From Rhizocola hellebori (GTDB lineage Bacteria > Actinomycetota > Actinomycetes > Mycobacteriales > Micromonosporaceae), in NCBI RefSeq assembly GCF_016862955.1, contig NZ_BONY01000036.1, positions 31,244 to 95,243 on the forward strand: 64,000 nt of DNA, read 5' to 3'. Shown one piece after another: positions 8,390-15,988 of the stretch. The notes beneath the pieces are model-generated. The model saw nothing but the letters and a program-made list of their open reading frames with translations. It was not told the origin of the DNA and made no database searches. The first letter of the stretch is position 1. Every line of letters begins with the position of its first letter. Position numbers and translations under genes: made by a program.

Positions 8390-8420
8390 ATCAACCCAAG
8401 GACTGAAGGAGATCAAGCAA

Positions 8421-8846
8421 GTGAGCGACATGGAATACACCTGGGGCGTCACGTACCACAGCGGCGACGTTGACGACATCAAGGCGCACGCCTATAGCGA
8501 CCTTTCGGGGCGTGCCGAGTTCCGCGACATCAACGGCGACCTGATCGCCGTCATCTGGCCCGGCGTGTACCGCAGCATCATCCGCGTCGACGCCCTCGTC
8601 GAGCCCGACTACGAGTTTGAGGGCCAGACCGAGGTTGGCCGTCCCGTCTCCGAGGCTGAGGTGACCCTCTTCTATCCGGAGGGCGGAAGCGACACGTTCC
8701 GGCTGGACACGGACATCTGCTACCACGCCGAGGTTGCGGTGGACGGGCCGGTCGACAGTGCGGTGCGCCGGATCGCGGTGGACATCGTCGGGCAGGGGAC
8801 TGCGCACCGGTCGCCTGCGCCGAGTGTGGCCGCAGTCGAGGGCTGA
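8421..8846 (+). CDS. Hypothetical phage protein
   Basis: A 141-residue acidic protein, predicted mainly beta (MEYTWGVTYHSGD, GDLIAVIWPG). It starts at GTG 8421 behind a strong GAAGGAGA site. It is the last gene of the first rightward block and faces a convergent leftward gene. Not recognised. Confidence 0.6.
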   Translation: MSDMEYTWGVTYHSGDVDDIKAHAYSDLSGRAEFRDINGDLIAVIWPGVYRSIIRVDALVEPDYEFEGQTEVGRPVSEAEVTLFYPEGGSDTFRLDTDICYHAEVAVDGPVDSAVRRIAVDIVGQGTAHRSPAPSVAAVEG

Positions 8847-8851
8847 TCTTC

Positions 8852-8876
8852 TCCGGGCCCGGCTTCCGGGCCCGGA
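8852..8876. terminator. Hairpin between convergent genes
   Basis: Two copies of the self-complementary decamer CCGGGCCCGG (8853-8862 and 8866-8875) flank a CTT loop, giving an 11-bp GC stem with the flanking T and A. It lies between the stops of convergent genes, so it can terminate both. There is no U-run. Confidence 0.5.
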
Positions 8877-8909
8877 CACAGCTAGGAACCGCGAAACCTG
8901 GGAGGTGAG

Positions 8910-9188
8910 TCAGTGGTCGGAGCGGCGGGGCGGCTCGCGGTCGACGAGCTTGGGCACGCCTGCCTCGCGGGCGAGACGTCGAACGTGGCCGGGGTGCCAG
9001 CCGACTTCGCGACCTACGTCGATTGGTCGCGTGGGCAGGGCGACCTCCTCAATTACGGCCTGCCGCAGCCGTTCCAGAGCAGCCTCATAGACAGCTTCCG
9101 CTTCGTCGAAAGCCTTCTTGGCTGCTCGGAGCTTGTCGCTGGCTACGTAGGGCGGCACATCCGCAGTTTCGCACATCAGCAAACTCAT
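8910..9188 (-). CDS. Small coiled-coil/HTH DNA-binding protein (switch regulator)
   Basis: A 92-residue leftward protein. Residues about 18-47 form a charged coiled coil (KLRAAKKAFDEAEAVYEAAL). The C-terminal half reads DVGREVGWHPGHVRRLAREA, a helix-turn-helix pattern. The frame is open further upstream, but the ATG at 9188 is chosen because a TACACT -10-like box lies 8 bases before it, implying a leaderless transcript, and a 30-bp dyad sits behind that. It faces the replication initiator gene, so it is the best candidate for the repressor or anti-repressor of the replication operon. That role is inferred from position. Confidence 0.65.
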   Translation of the reverse strand: MSLLMCETADVPPYVASDKLRAAKKAFDEAEAVYEAALERLRQAVIEEVALPTRPIDVGREVGWHPGHVRRLAREAGVPKLVDREPPRRSDH

Positions 9189-9195
9189 GGAAACC

Positions 9196-9262
9196 AGTGT
9201 ACTCGAACCGTGGGGCGTGAACCCCAGGGTTCGTAATCTGGTAAGATCTGTACGTAGGTTCG
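9196..9262. promoter_or_regulatory. Divergent promoter with 30-bp dyad operator
   Basis: CGAACCGTGGGG (9204-9215) and CCCCAGGGTTCG (9222-9233) are inverted arms with one mismatch around CGTGAA. A further half-site GGTTCG lies at 9257-9262. On the left strand TACACT is read from 9201 to 9196; on the right strand TAAGAT lies at 9242-9247. The dyad lies between both -10 boxes, so one bound dimer could control both directions. Confidence 0.6.
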
Positions 9263-9281
9263 AAGAGCACGGAGGCGTTGC

Positions 9282-10208
9282 GTGCCAACAAAATGGGCGA
9301 TCAACAAGGCGGTAAAAGCCTCCTCGTTGCCGTCGCCGTCGCGCCTGATCATGTTCGCGCTCTCGGACAGCGCCGACAAGGACACCGCCGTGGTCCCTGA
9401 GGAACACGCGCCATCCCTGCGGCAGATCGCTGAGTGGACTGGGCTCGGAAAGGCCACCGTCGCTCGCCATCTGGATCTTCTCGAAGAGTCCGGATGGCTT
9501 GAGCGCGAACGGCCTTCCATTGAAGCCGCTCGCTCAGAGCACGCGAAAACAAATTATCGATTGTCGATAGGTCATGTCTCAGAGCGGGACATGCCCATGT
9601 CTCAGAGTGAGACATGCTCTGACGAAAGCATGTCTCAGAGCGGGACAAGCCATGTCTCAGAGCGAGACAAGGGCATGTCTCAGAGCGGGACAGTTCCTTT
9701 ATTCCCAGATCATTACCAGATCTCACCAGATCATTCGTCGTCGGAGAACGCGACGACAACGAAGACGAAGCGTCGGCGCAGAGCCAAATCTAAGCCGAAG
9801 CCTCCGCCCGACCGACCCGACGTCGAACGGATCTGCACGCACCTCGCCGACCGCGTCGAAGCCAACGGGTCCTTGCGCCCCACCGTCACCGCCAAGTGGC
9901 GCGAGTCCGCCCGCCTGCTCCTCGACCGCGATGGGCGCACCGAGGATCAGGTCATGAAGGCCATCGACTGGTGTCAGGCCAATGACTTTTGGCGCGCCAA
10001 CGTCAAATCGATGCCGACACTGCGCAAGCAGTACGACACGCTGCGCCTGCACGCCAAGCGCCCCAACGGATCCGCCTCACGCAACCAGCTTGTGCAGCAC
10101 AACGGCATGCTGCTCAAACCCGAAACCGTCGCCGACCTGGAGCGCCGCAAGCGCTTCGAGGCCATCGACGCTGCCAGCACCCAGCAAGCCATCGGGGGAA
10201 CCAAATGA
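9282..10208 (+). CDS. Phage replication initiator (winged HTH) carrying the origin
   Basis: A 308-residue protein starting at GTG behind GGAGG. Residues about 45-76 are a winged helix-turn-helix (LRQIAEWTGLGKATVARHL, then LLEESGWLERERP), as in phage O-type and other replication initiators. Residues about 98-138 are low-complexity repeats of MSQSGT and HVSERD, which are simply the translation of five DNA iterons. A basic linker follows, then a C-terminal helical domain (from about residue 160) that probably recruits the loader encoded next. The initiator-with-internal-origin plan is that of lambda O. Confidence 0.8.
   Translation: MPTKWAINKAVKASSLPSPSRLIMFALSDSADKDTAVVPEEHAPSLRQIAEWTGLGKATVARHLDLLEESGWLERERPSIEAARSEHAKTNYRLSIGHVSERDMPMSQSETCSDESMSQSGTSHVSERDKGMSQSGTVPLFPDHYQISPDHSSSENATTTKTKRRRRAKSKPKPPPDRPDVERICTHLADRVEANGSLRPTVTAKWRESARLLLDRDGRTEDQVMKAIDWCQANDFWRANVKSMPTLRKQYDTLRLHAKRPNGSASRNQLVQHNGMLLKPETVADLERRKRFEAIDAASTQQAIGGTK
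9573..9692 (+). repeat. Putative phage replication origin: five 19-bp iterons
   Basis: Five copies of CATGTCTCAGAGYGRGACA start at 9573, 9596, 9629, 9651 and 9674. The spacings are 23, 33, 22 and 23 bases, close to whole helical turns. Each copy has TGTC...GACA dyad symmetry, and copies 2 and 4 are palindromic through TGTCTC...GAGACA. AT-richer DNA flanks the array: 9546-9570 on the left, and a CCAGATCATT repeat at about 9706-9740 on the right, a candidate unwinding element. The array lies inside the initiator gene. Confidence 0.8.
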
Positions 10209-10774
10209 ACCTCGCCGAAACCAGCGACCTGCTCGCCCTGATCGCCCGCTATGACAACCGCCGCATCGACGACGCCACCGTCGTCGCCTGGCAGGCCGTT
10301 CTCCAAGACCTTGAGCTGCCTGACTGTCAGGCAGCCGTGGTCCGCCATACCGCAGGCTCCGACGCCTATCTGAAGCCCTTCCACATTCGCCAGCTCGTCA
10401 AGCTCATCCGCGACGAAAACCGTAAGGGCCAGGCTGAGCCGCTTGCCCTACCGTCTCGCTTCGAGGCGGACGAGATCAGGGATCAACGGATCGCCAATGG
10501 CGTCACGGTCCTTGCCGACCACTGGAAAGCGCCAGATGGCCCACCGACCGACGACCTTCACGGTCAGGCCCTTGTGCGTGCACGCCGCGAGCGAGGCAAG
10601 CGGCCGGTCCCAGGGCAGCGCGGCAGCCGTGTCGGCGGCAAGCAGATCAAGATGCCCAAGCTCGTCCCGCCGCCGTGGGCCAATCCAGACGTGGCCGAGC
10701 AGCAAGCAATCCAGCTGCTCCACGAGTCCGGCAAGGCCTGCGGCCGCCGCAGCTGCCTCCGATGCCAGTCCTGA
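10205..10774 (+). CDS. Helicase-loader-like replication protein
   Basis: A 189-residue protein overlapping the initiator stop (ATGA). The first 75 residues (helices around LLALIARYDNRR, ATVVAWQAVLQDL, CQAAVVRHTAGSDAY and HIRQLVKLIRDE) resemble the N-terminal helical domain of phage helicase loader/inhibitor proteins of the G39P type. The rest is basic and ends in CGRRSCLRCQS, a possible metal knuckle. With the initiator it would load the host DnaB helicase at the iteron origin. Family call by pattern and context. Confidence 0.6.
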   Translation: MNLAETSDLLALIARYDNRRIDDATVVAWQAVLQDLELPDCQAAVVRHTAGSDAYLKPFHIRQLVKLIRDENRKGQAEPLALPSRFEADEIRDQRIANGVTVLADHWKAPDGPPTDDLHGQALVRARRERGKRPVPGQRGSRVGGKQIKMPKLVPPPWANPDVAEQQAIQLLHESGKACGRRSCLRCQS

Positions 10775-10785
10775 ATGGAGCCGGA

Positions 10786-11766
10786 ATGCACATCCGCCCC
10801 GTCGATCTACCCGAACTCCGTGACGAAACGGTATCCGCCGTGGCTCGCGTTGGCCAGTACGTCTACGAGCAAGGCATAAGCACCGGCCGTCAGCTCATGA
10901 GGCCGAGAGGGGACGCCACGAGCGCCGCAGCCGTTCTGGTCAGAGAAGAACTGAAGCGGGTCACAGCCGCTGAGCTTTTCTACGTCAGCAGCGAGATGTC
11001 GGCGCTCGCCATCGCTGCGGGAGCGAGCTTGCCAGAGTTCACTCTGATGCCTGAGGATCTGCCCGCACGCAGCGGCTTCATGTACTTCGATCAGCCCGTC
11101 GCAACGGCCGACCTTCGAGACGTGGACGAGACCCCGTTGAGCGAGGCACCGATTGTTGCCGCGTGCTGGGGGCCATGGACAGGCAACAACCCGGCCTGGA
11201 AGCACGGCGGAATCTGGGTTACCTGGTACTCAGATGCCCGCGCGGCGTTGGACAGCGGCGTACGGATTGGCACCGTAAGCGGCCGCCTCGCGGAGAAGCT
11301 GCGGCCGGTCACGGACCGACTGGCGATCGACAATGAAATCCAATGCCCTTTCAGCCCCGATCCCATTCCGGCGATGACGGCCAACGGCGGAGAGACCGCG
11401 TCCTACTTCGAAGCGGGCGGCATCGCGCGATGGCTCGGCACTCTCAAGGCGGCATGGCTTCTCATGACCCAACCGGTGACCGCAGTAACGGACGCTCAGT
11501 ACGACAAGGCAACCCGACGACGTCTCGCCAAGAACCACCCCAAGCCACCACGAGTCAGAGTGATAAACCTCCGGCGGCCCGCCGGAACTTCGACCAGCGG
11601 TTCTGACCGGGAGTACCAACACCAATGGATCGTGCGCGGCCACTGGCGTCAGCAGTGGTATGCAACGCGCAATGTTCACCGTCCGGTGTGGATAGCCCCG
11701 CACGTGAAAGGCCCCGAAGGCGCGCCGCTGCTCGGCGGCGAAAAGGTCTATGCGTGGACACGATGA
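10786..11766 (+). CDS. Conserved actinobacterial phage/plasmid protein of unknown function
   Basis: A 326-residue protein. The N-terminal part is helical (ELRDETVSAVARVGQYVYEQ). The end reads HQWIVRGHWRQQWYA followed by VHRPVWIAPHVKGPEG and ALLG/EKVYAWTR-like sequence, a C-terminal signature I associate with proteins found in actinomycete prophages and plasmids, but without known function. The ATG at 10786 has a GGAGCCGG site. An in-frame ATG at 10762 would overlap the previous gene. Confidence 0.6.
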   Translation: MHIRPVDLPELRDETVSAVARVGQYVYEQGISTGRQLMRPRGDATSAAAVLVREELKRVTAAELFYVSSEMSALAIAAGASLPEFTLMPEDLPARSGFMYFDQPVATADLRDVDETPLSEAPIVAACWGPWTGNNPAWKHGGIWVTWYSDARAALDSGVRIGTVSGRLAEKLRPVTDRLAIDNEIQCPFSPDPIPAMTANGGETASYFEAGGIARWLGTLKAAWLLMTQPVTAVTDAQYDKATRRRLAKNHPKPPRVRVINLRRPAGTSTSGSDREYQHQWIVRGHWRQQWYATRNVHRPVWIAPHVKGPEGAPLLGGEKVYAWTR

Positions 11767-11815
11767 CCTCCCTCAGCCCTGACCATTGCCCACCGTCCGA
11801 TGAGGAGACACCGCA

Positions 11816-12163
11816 ATGAGCGATAGCAAAACGATCTACGTTTCGATCGGAAACTCGGACGACAAGCTCACCCAGCGCGAATGGGCGGACTTCGTCTCCG
11901 ACGTCCAGAGCGACCTGGTGTACGCCCTCAACCCGTACGGGCTCATCCATGGCCGCTGGCTGTCCATACCCGACGCGCCGTTCCAGAACGCCTGCTGGTG
12001 CGTCCAGTTCAAGGCATCCCACGGCGATGCCGGTCAGACCGTCGACGAGCACATGGCGATCGCTAAGGCGCGGCTGGCCAAGCTCGCCAAGGTCTACCGC
12101 CAGGACTCCATCGCGTGGGCCGAGGCCATCACCGAGTTCATCGGCCCGGGGGTGCTGGAGTGA
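11816..12163 (+). CDS. SIGNSDDKL-family hypothetical protein, copy 1
   Basis: A 115-residue protein paralogous to the gene at 13580. Both begin with TxYxSIGNSDDKLxQ, share a central GRW...P.QNACWC(V/I) motif, and end in QDSIAWAEA(I/V)TEFIG. The mix of a beta start and a C-terminal helix suggests a small alpha/beta domain. The conserved Cys-Trp-Cys is striking. No function is known to me. Overlaps the XRE gene by GTGA. Confidence 0.65.
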   Translation: MSDSKTIYVSIGNSDDKLTQREWADFVSDVQSDLVYALNPYGLIHGRWLSIPDAPFQNACWCVQFKASHGDAGQTVDEHMAIAKARLAKLAKVYRQDSIAWAEAITEFIGPGVLE

Positions 12164-12594
12164 CATCGCCAGACGAGGACGCCATGCTCGCCGCGCTTGT
12201 GGCGCTGCGCAAGGGCCGCCGTCAGAGTCAAGCCGAGCTGGGCGGAGACCTCAGCGTGACCCAGACCTGCATCTCGTACTGGGAGAGCGGCAAGCGGGCG
12301 ATGACCACCGCCGACCTGGCCGACTACGCCCGCGCCTTCGGGAAGCGCTGGATCCTCGTCGATGCCGCTGCCGGAGTCCAGCTCAGTCCGCCGCGTCTGG
12401 ACCCGCCACGCCGCCCTGAGGTCTGCCCAATCTGCGCCTGCAGCGTGACTGGCGGCGACATGGGATGCGGCGACGCCGAGGGCCTGACCGCCGTGCTGTT
12501 GCCGTGCGGCTGCGAAATGCCGCTGCGGGTCGCATTGTCTTCCGCAACCCCGCCTGACCGCCTCGTCATCCCATCTGGACGGAGAACCACATGA
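12160..12594 (+). CDS. XRE-family HTH protein with Cys-rich C-terminus
   Basis: A 144-residue protein starting at GTG 12160. Residues about 10-60 are a Cro/C1-type helix-turn-helix (RRQSQAELGGDLSVTQTCIS then YWESGKRAMTTADL). The C-terminal half contains CPICAC and two later Cys pairs, a possible zinc-binding domain. It could be a transcription regulator of the early operon. Embedded mid-operon, not at a divergent control region. Confidence 0.7.
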   Translation: MTSPDEDAMLAALVALRKGRRQSQAELGGDLSVTQTCISYWESGKRAMTTADLADYARAFGKRWILVDAAAGVQLSPPRLDPPRRPEVCPICACSVTGGDMGCGDAEGLTAVLLPCGCEMPLRVALSSATPPDRLVIPSGRRTT

Positions 12595-12914
12595 GCAACC
12601 ACACTGCCAGCTACTTCGCCGACCCAGACATGGCCATCGCCGGCCACAACAGCTCGCTCGTCTACGTCCACCAGACCAAGGTCACCGGACTGCACTGCGA
12701 AGACTGCGGCTGGTACGGAGGCAGCTTCCGGCGCGACTTCAAAATCGGCGAGAAGGACATGCGCAAGGCCTGGGCAAAGCACGTTGCCTTCGTACAGGAG
12801 GGCGGGGTGATCGAGCACGAGCTCGCCTCCAACGTCGGCGAAGGCATCTGCCTATGCACGCGGTGCTCGCTTCCGTGGCGCGCCCAGCGTCGGGCCGAAG
12901 AGGGGCGAACGTGA
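12591..12914 (+). CDS. Small zinc-ribbon-like protein
   Basis: A 107-residue protein with CEDCGW near residue 36 and CLCTRCSLPW near residue 91, so two CxxC pairs 50 residues apart. That is compatible with a zinc ribbon or treble clef. It overlaps both neighbours by 4 bases. Function unknown. Confidence 0.55.
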   Translation: MSNHTASYFADPDMAIAGHNSSLVYVHQTKVTGLHCEDCGWYGGSFRRDFKIGEKDMRKAWAKHVAFVQEGGVIEHELASNVGEGICLCTRCSLPWRAQRRAEEGRT

Positions 12915-13105
12915 TGGCTACCAAGCTTTCCACCCACGTCTTCCAGTGGGACGGCATCACCGACCCGCTCGCGCTCAAACCGGTCGAGTACTGCACCTGC
13001 AAGCTGCCCCGCCGGCACCCACGACACGACGTGGCACCGCAGACACCCGAGCAGGACGCCGCCGATGCGGCACGGCTCGGCGAACACGACGAGATGGAGC
13101 ACTGA
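12911..13105 (+). CDS. Tiny hypothetical protein
   Basis: A 64-residue protein starting at the GTG that overlaps the previous stop. CTCKLPRRHPRHD could be a metal-binding motif. The C-terminus is acidic. Its TGA overlaps the next ATG (TGATG). Confidence 0.5.
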   Translation: MMATKLSTHVFQWDGITDPLALKPVEYCTCKLPRRHPRHDVAPQTPEQDAADAARLGEHDEMEH

Positions 13106-13290
13106 TGACCTACCAGCCGCAACACGAAACCACCATCTCGCCCTACCCGCTCGGCCAGCCACCGTTCGTCTTCGGCGCCACGTGTGCCTGCGGCTGGCTG
13201 TGGATGCCCAACAGCTACGAACGCACCTCGGCCGCGATCCGCGAGCACTACGTCGCCGAGGCGATGGCGATTCCGCTGGAGGAGCTGTGA
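13105..13290 (+). CDS. Tiny hypothetical protein
   Basis: A 61-residue protein with a single CACGWLW motif and a helical end. Its start and stop overlap its neighbours (TGATG and GTGA), which supports real translation. Function unknown. Confidence 0.5.
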   Translation: MTYQPQHETTISPYPLGQPPFVFGATCACGWLWMPNSYERTSAAIREHYVAEAMAIPLEEL

Positions 13291-13583
13291 GCTACCTGCG
13301 ATGGACGCTCTACGGCTGGACGCTGTGGCTTCGGCCACGAGTGATCCAGCGCCGCTTCAAGCGCTGGCACGCCAGCTACTACCCGGATCGCAAGTTCTGC
13401 ATGCAGCTGGGCTGCTGGGACCGCCAGTTCGAGAGCTGGCCCAGCTGCCGCGCACACCACACCTGCTCGCCGACGCGGCCAGCACCATGCTGCGGCTGGT
13501 GCCCGAAGTTGGCAGGCGACCCTGCCAGCTCTTCGTCTGGGCCGGCGACTACGGACACCGAGGAAGGTGCGACAACCCGATGA
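13287..13583 (+). CDS. Small Cys-rich basic protein
   Basis: A 98-residue protein starting at GTG. The N-terminus is aromatic and basic (YLRWTLYGWTLWLRPR). Several Cys follow (FCMQLGCWDR, SCRAHHTC, CCGWCP), likely binding metal. Overlaps the next gene by ATGA. Not recognised. Confidence 0.5.
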   Translation: MSYLRWTLYGWTLWLRPRVIQRRFKRWHASYYPDRKFCMQLGCWDRQFESWPSCRAHHTCSPTRPAPCCGWCPKLAGDPASSSSGPATTDTEEGATTR

Positions 13584-13900
13584 CCAAGACCGTCTACATT
13601 TCGATCGGCAACAGCGACGACAAGCTGAGCCAGGCCGACTGGTCCACGTTCGTCCAGAGCGTCGACGACGCCATCGGCAGTGTCACTTACTACGCAGGCA
13701 CTGCCCGTCATGGCCGATGGCACTCGTGGGCTGGGGATCCTTGGCAAAACGCCTGCTGGTGCATAGAGGTTTCCATCGACATGGCCCATCTCCTCAGTGG
13801 TCTCAAAGCAGAACTGGCCGGGCTGGCGAAGCACTACCACCAGGACTCGATCGCCTGGGCCGAGGCCGTCACTGAGTTCATCGGTGGCTCCGATGCCTAG
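13580..13900 (+). CDS. SIGNSDDKL-family hypothetical protein, copy 2
   Basis: A 106-residue paralogue of the gene at 11816. It shares YISIGNSDDKLSQ, WQNACWCIE and QDSIAWAEAVTEFIGG at matching positions while the middle has diverged. The two copies are 1.4 kb apart with six genes between them. Function unknown. Confidence 0.65.
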   Translation: MTKTVYISIGNSDDKLSQADWSTFVQSVDDAIGSVTYYAGTARHGRWHSWAGDPWQNACWCIEVSIDMAHLLSGLKAELAGLAKHYHQDSIAWAEAVTEFIGGSDA

Positions 13901-14063
13901 ACGCCTGTGCCAGTACTGCACCGCCAAGCTTGGCCGGTTCGCGAAGCTGCTGTTCATCGTCACGTGCAAGAACTGCGCATACCGGATGAGCATGGGCACA
14001 TCGCCCAGCAAACCTCCCGCTGTGGTCCTGTCAGGACAGCACGAGACGGAGGAACGGCGATGA
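13893..14063 (+). CDS. Tiny zinc-ribbon protein
   Basis: A 56-residue basic protein with CQYC (residues 6-9) and CKNC (25-28) separated by 15 residues, a plausible zinc ribbon. It starts inside the end of the previous gene and overlaps the next by 4 bases. Confidence 0.5.
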   Translation: MPRRLCQYCTAKLGRFAKLLFIVTCKNCAYRMSMGTSPSKPPAVVLSGQHETEERR

Positions 14064-14485
14064 GCGAGATCGACTTGGATGCGCTACGAACCATCCTCGA
14101 CAAGGCCCACACGCACGTTTGCGATCTGGCCCAGGGCTTGACTCGCTGGAAGATGACCATCCCGGCGAACGAGGAGGCCGACTCGGATTTGATCCTGGCG
14201 AGCGCCATCACCGGGGCGCTGAGTCTGCTCGCCGAGGTGCGCCAGCTCCGCGAGGACGACGCGCTCGCATGCGCGATCTTGGCGCAGCGAGACACGGAGA
14301 TCCGCCTTCTCCGCGAGCAGCGGGACCAGGTACTGGCGCTACTGGATCGCGCTGAGCGTCTGGGCAAACATCCCGGCTCGGACCGTCTGGCTGCCGTACG
14401 CACGCAGCCAGCTGTGCTCACCGAAGCAGTTCGCGCGATCTACGCCTCTAGCGCTCATCCGTCGACTCTGGAGGCACAGAAATGA
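14060..14485 (+). CDS. Helical/coiled-coil hypothetical protein
   Basis: A 141-residue, almost wholly helical protein. Residues about 75-115 (RQLREDDALA, then EIRLLREQRDQVLALLDRAE) form a coiled coil. No enzyme motif. Unknown role. Confidence 0.55.
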   Translation: MSEIDLDALRTILDKAHTHVCDLAQGLTRWKMTIPANEEADSDLILASAITGALSLLAEVRQLREDDALACAILAQRDTEIRLLREQRDQVLALLDRAERLGKHPGSDRLAAVRTQPAVLTEAVRAIYASSAHPSTLEAQK

Positions 14486-14524
14486 CCGACAGCCCGCTGA
14501 AATCTCGGTCGAATGGAGGTTGGC

Positions 14525-15154
14525 ATGCCCAAGGCGCGAGGTGAGTTCGCGACGTTGGCCACCGTCGGGGCCGCGAGCGAACTGCGAGTATGTGCCGAGC
14601 TCATGCGCAGGGGCTACCAGGTCTTCCGGTGTGAGTCTTCGAGCGCCCCGTTCGACTTGGTGGCCCACAAAGCCGGCAGTCTCTGGCGAGTCGAGGTAAA
14701 GACCATCACCGAGCCCGTTGGCACATACGGGCCTGGCTTCCCGACGCCGACTAACGGCAGCTGGGACATCCTGGCCCTGGTCGGAGAGAGTAAATACTTT
14801 TTCTTCGACTCGGACGTTCCCATGTCGGAAATACGGACCATCGTTCGAGCCGCATATGGATTTGGCCCGAGCAGGAAGCCATCGCAGCTCGCTGGGTGTG
14901 GGGATCTCGCGGCGTACACCCGGCATCTGAAGCGGGGTGAGCTGCCCTGCGAACCGTGCGCTAGCGCTCATAGGACCAACTTCCTCGCCAAGAAGGCCAA
15001 GGCCACTGGGCGACCGTCGATCAAGCCCGGCCCCGCCAAGCCAGCACCTGCCCTTGCCTTGGGCTGGGTGGGCACGGATGGCTGCACGATCTACGACGAC
15101 GGCATGCACCGATCGTCCGCTCGTCGGGCGTGTGGCTGTGGATGGAGGCCCTAG
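14525..15154 (+). CDS. PD-(D/E)XK-type nuclease fused to a basic Cys module
   Basis: A 209-residue protein. The first 110 residues fit an archaeal-resolvase or Mrr-like restriction-nuclease core: ASELRVCAELMRRGYQVFR, then APFDLVA (Asp), then WRVEVKT (Glu-x-Lys). The second part reads AAYTRHLKRGELPCEPCASA, a short module often repeated in actinophage proteins. The tail ends in CGCGW. The start at 14525 follows GGAGGTTGGC. It may repair, recombine or restrict DNA. Catalytic residues are inferred from spacing. Confidence 0.65.
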   Translation: MPKARGEFATLATVGAASELRVCAELMRRGYQVFRCESSSAPFDLVAHKAGSLWRVEVKTITEPVGTYGPGFPTPTNGSWDILALVGESKYFFFDSDVPMSEIRTIVRAAYGFGPSRKPSQLAGCGDLAAYTRHLKRGELPCEPCASAHRTNFLAKKAKATGRPSIKPGPAKPAPALALGWVGTDGCTIYDDGMHRSSARRACGCGWRP

Positions 15155-15574
15155 ATGGCCGAGAATCCAATTCTCCCGGTTCCGGGGTCCGGTTCCACAA
15201 GCGAGCCGGGAAACCCGCCACAGCGCGACGCTGGACCCCAAAGCGGGGCCGTTGCGGCGAAGTCCCACGCCACCGACATTGCTCCCGCATGCCCGATCAT
15301 GGGCGGTGGGCCGAGCTACGACGCTCGCCGAGAACCAGACGGCCACGTGATGGTCTGGCTCAAGGACAACGCCGGACACAAAACGTGGCTCCGGCTCAGC
15401 CCCGCCGACGCGGTCGAACTCGGCGACGCCATCGCCGCAGTAGGCCGCGAAAGCACCGACAGCTGGTTCGAGCGCACAGCCCGCTGGGCCGACCAGCATC
15501 CGGTCAAACTGTGGCTCGCCTTCTGGGCCGTCCTGGTGCCGCTGACAGTCGCCGCGGCGGTGATGATCCCGTGA
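15155..15574 (+). CDS. Membrane-anchored hypothetical protein
   Basis: A 139-residue protein with a disordered start, a small folded segment around residues 62-95 (HVMVWLKDNAGHKTWLRLSP), and a C-terminal transmembrane helix (about residues 118-137). It starts one base after the previous stop. Paired with a second single-helix membrane protein encoded next. Confidence 0.55.
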   Translation: MAENPILPVPGSGSTSEPGNPPQRDAGPQSGAVAAKSHATDIAPACPIMGGGPSYDARREPDGHVMVWLKDNAGHKTWLRLSPADAVELGDAIAAVGRESTDSWFERTARWADQHPVKLWLAFWAVLVPLTVAAAVMIP

Positions 15575-15699
15575 CCCGCCACACCGAACCCGGATACCGC
15601 ACCAGCTGGGTCGACTGGGTTATCGCCGGCGCTTTCACTCTTGCCGGTTTGGGCGCCGCAGGGATGGCGGTATGGGCTGCGATCGAGGTGCTGACATGA
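15571..15699 (+). CDS. Single-helix membrane microprotein
   Basis: A 42-residue protein starting at GTG 15571, overlapping the previous stop. Nearly all of residues 17-40 is one transmembrane helix (VIAGAFTLAGLGAAGMAVWA). Overlap on both sides (GTGA, ATGA) supports translation. Could be a partner of the preceding membrane protein. Confidence 0.5.
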   Translation: MTRHTEPGYRTSWVDWVIAGAFTLAGLGAAGMAVWAAIEVLT

Positions 15700-15971
15700 G
15701 CGACGACGCGCTCAAGCCGACGTTCCATGGCCCCATGGATCCCGCCTACCCGTGCAGGCAGATGCCCACACGCCACTGCCCTGCCATCTACCAGGACGTG
15801 TGCGGCGACGACAGGCCATGCGCACGGTACGAGTCCACAGACGAAACGCCATGGCTGCCAGAGCTGCCCGCGACAGCTCAAGATCCGAGTGTCGACCCGG
15901 GAATCCTGGCACCCGAACCAGACGTGTACAAGCCCGACCAGCATTGCAACGACGATCGTCCTAGATATTGA
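15696..15971 (+). CDS. Small Cys-containing hypothetical protein
   Basis: A 91-residue, Pro-rich, probably flexible protein with four Cys in its first half (CRQ, HCPAIY, VCGDDRPC). The ATG at 15696 is preferred over one at 15672 because it overlaps the upstream stop. Confidence 0.5.
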   Translation: MSDDALKPTFHGPMDPAYPCRQMPTRHCPAIYQDVCGDDRPCARYESTDETPWLPELPATAQDPSVDPGILAPEPDVYKPDQHCNDDRPRY

Positions 15972-15988
15972 GATTGGGGCATTTCAGG

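Noticed and set aside
9241..9270. GGTTCGAAG resembling a tRNA T-loop
   Set aside because: No acceptor, D- or anticodon stems can be formed around it; it is better read as a half-site of the nearby operator.
8910..9470. Longer version of the leftward HTH gene starting at 9470
   Set aside because: It would run through the divergent promoter and operator and into the initiator gene; the ATG at 9188 with its -10 box is better supported.
9573..9692. Iteron cluster as a CRISPR-like array
   Set aside because: Repeats are 19 bases with 3-14 base gaps and lie inside a coding frame; there are no spacers of suitable size and no cas genes.
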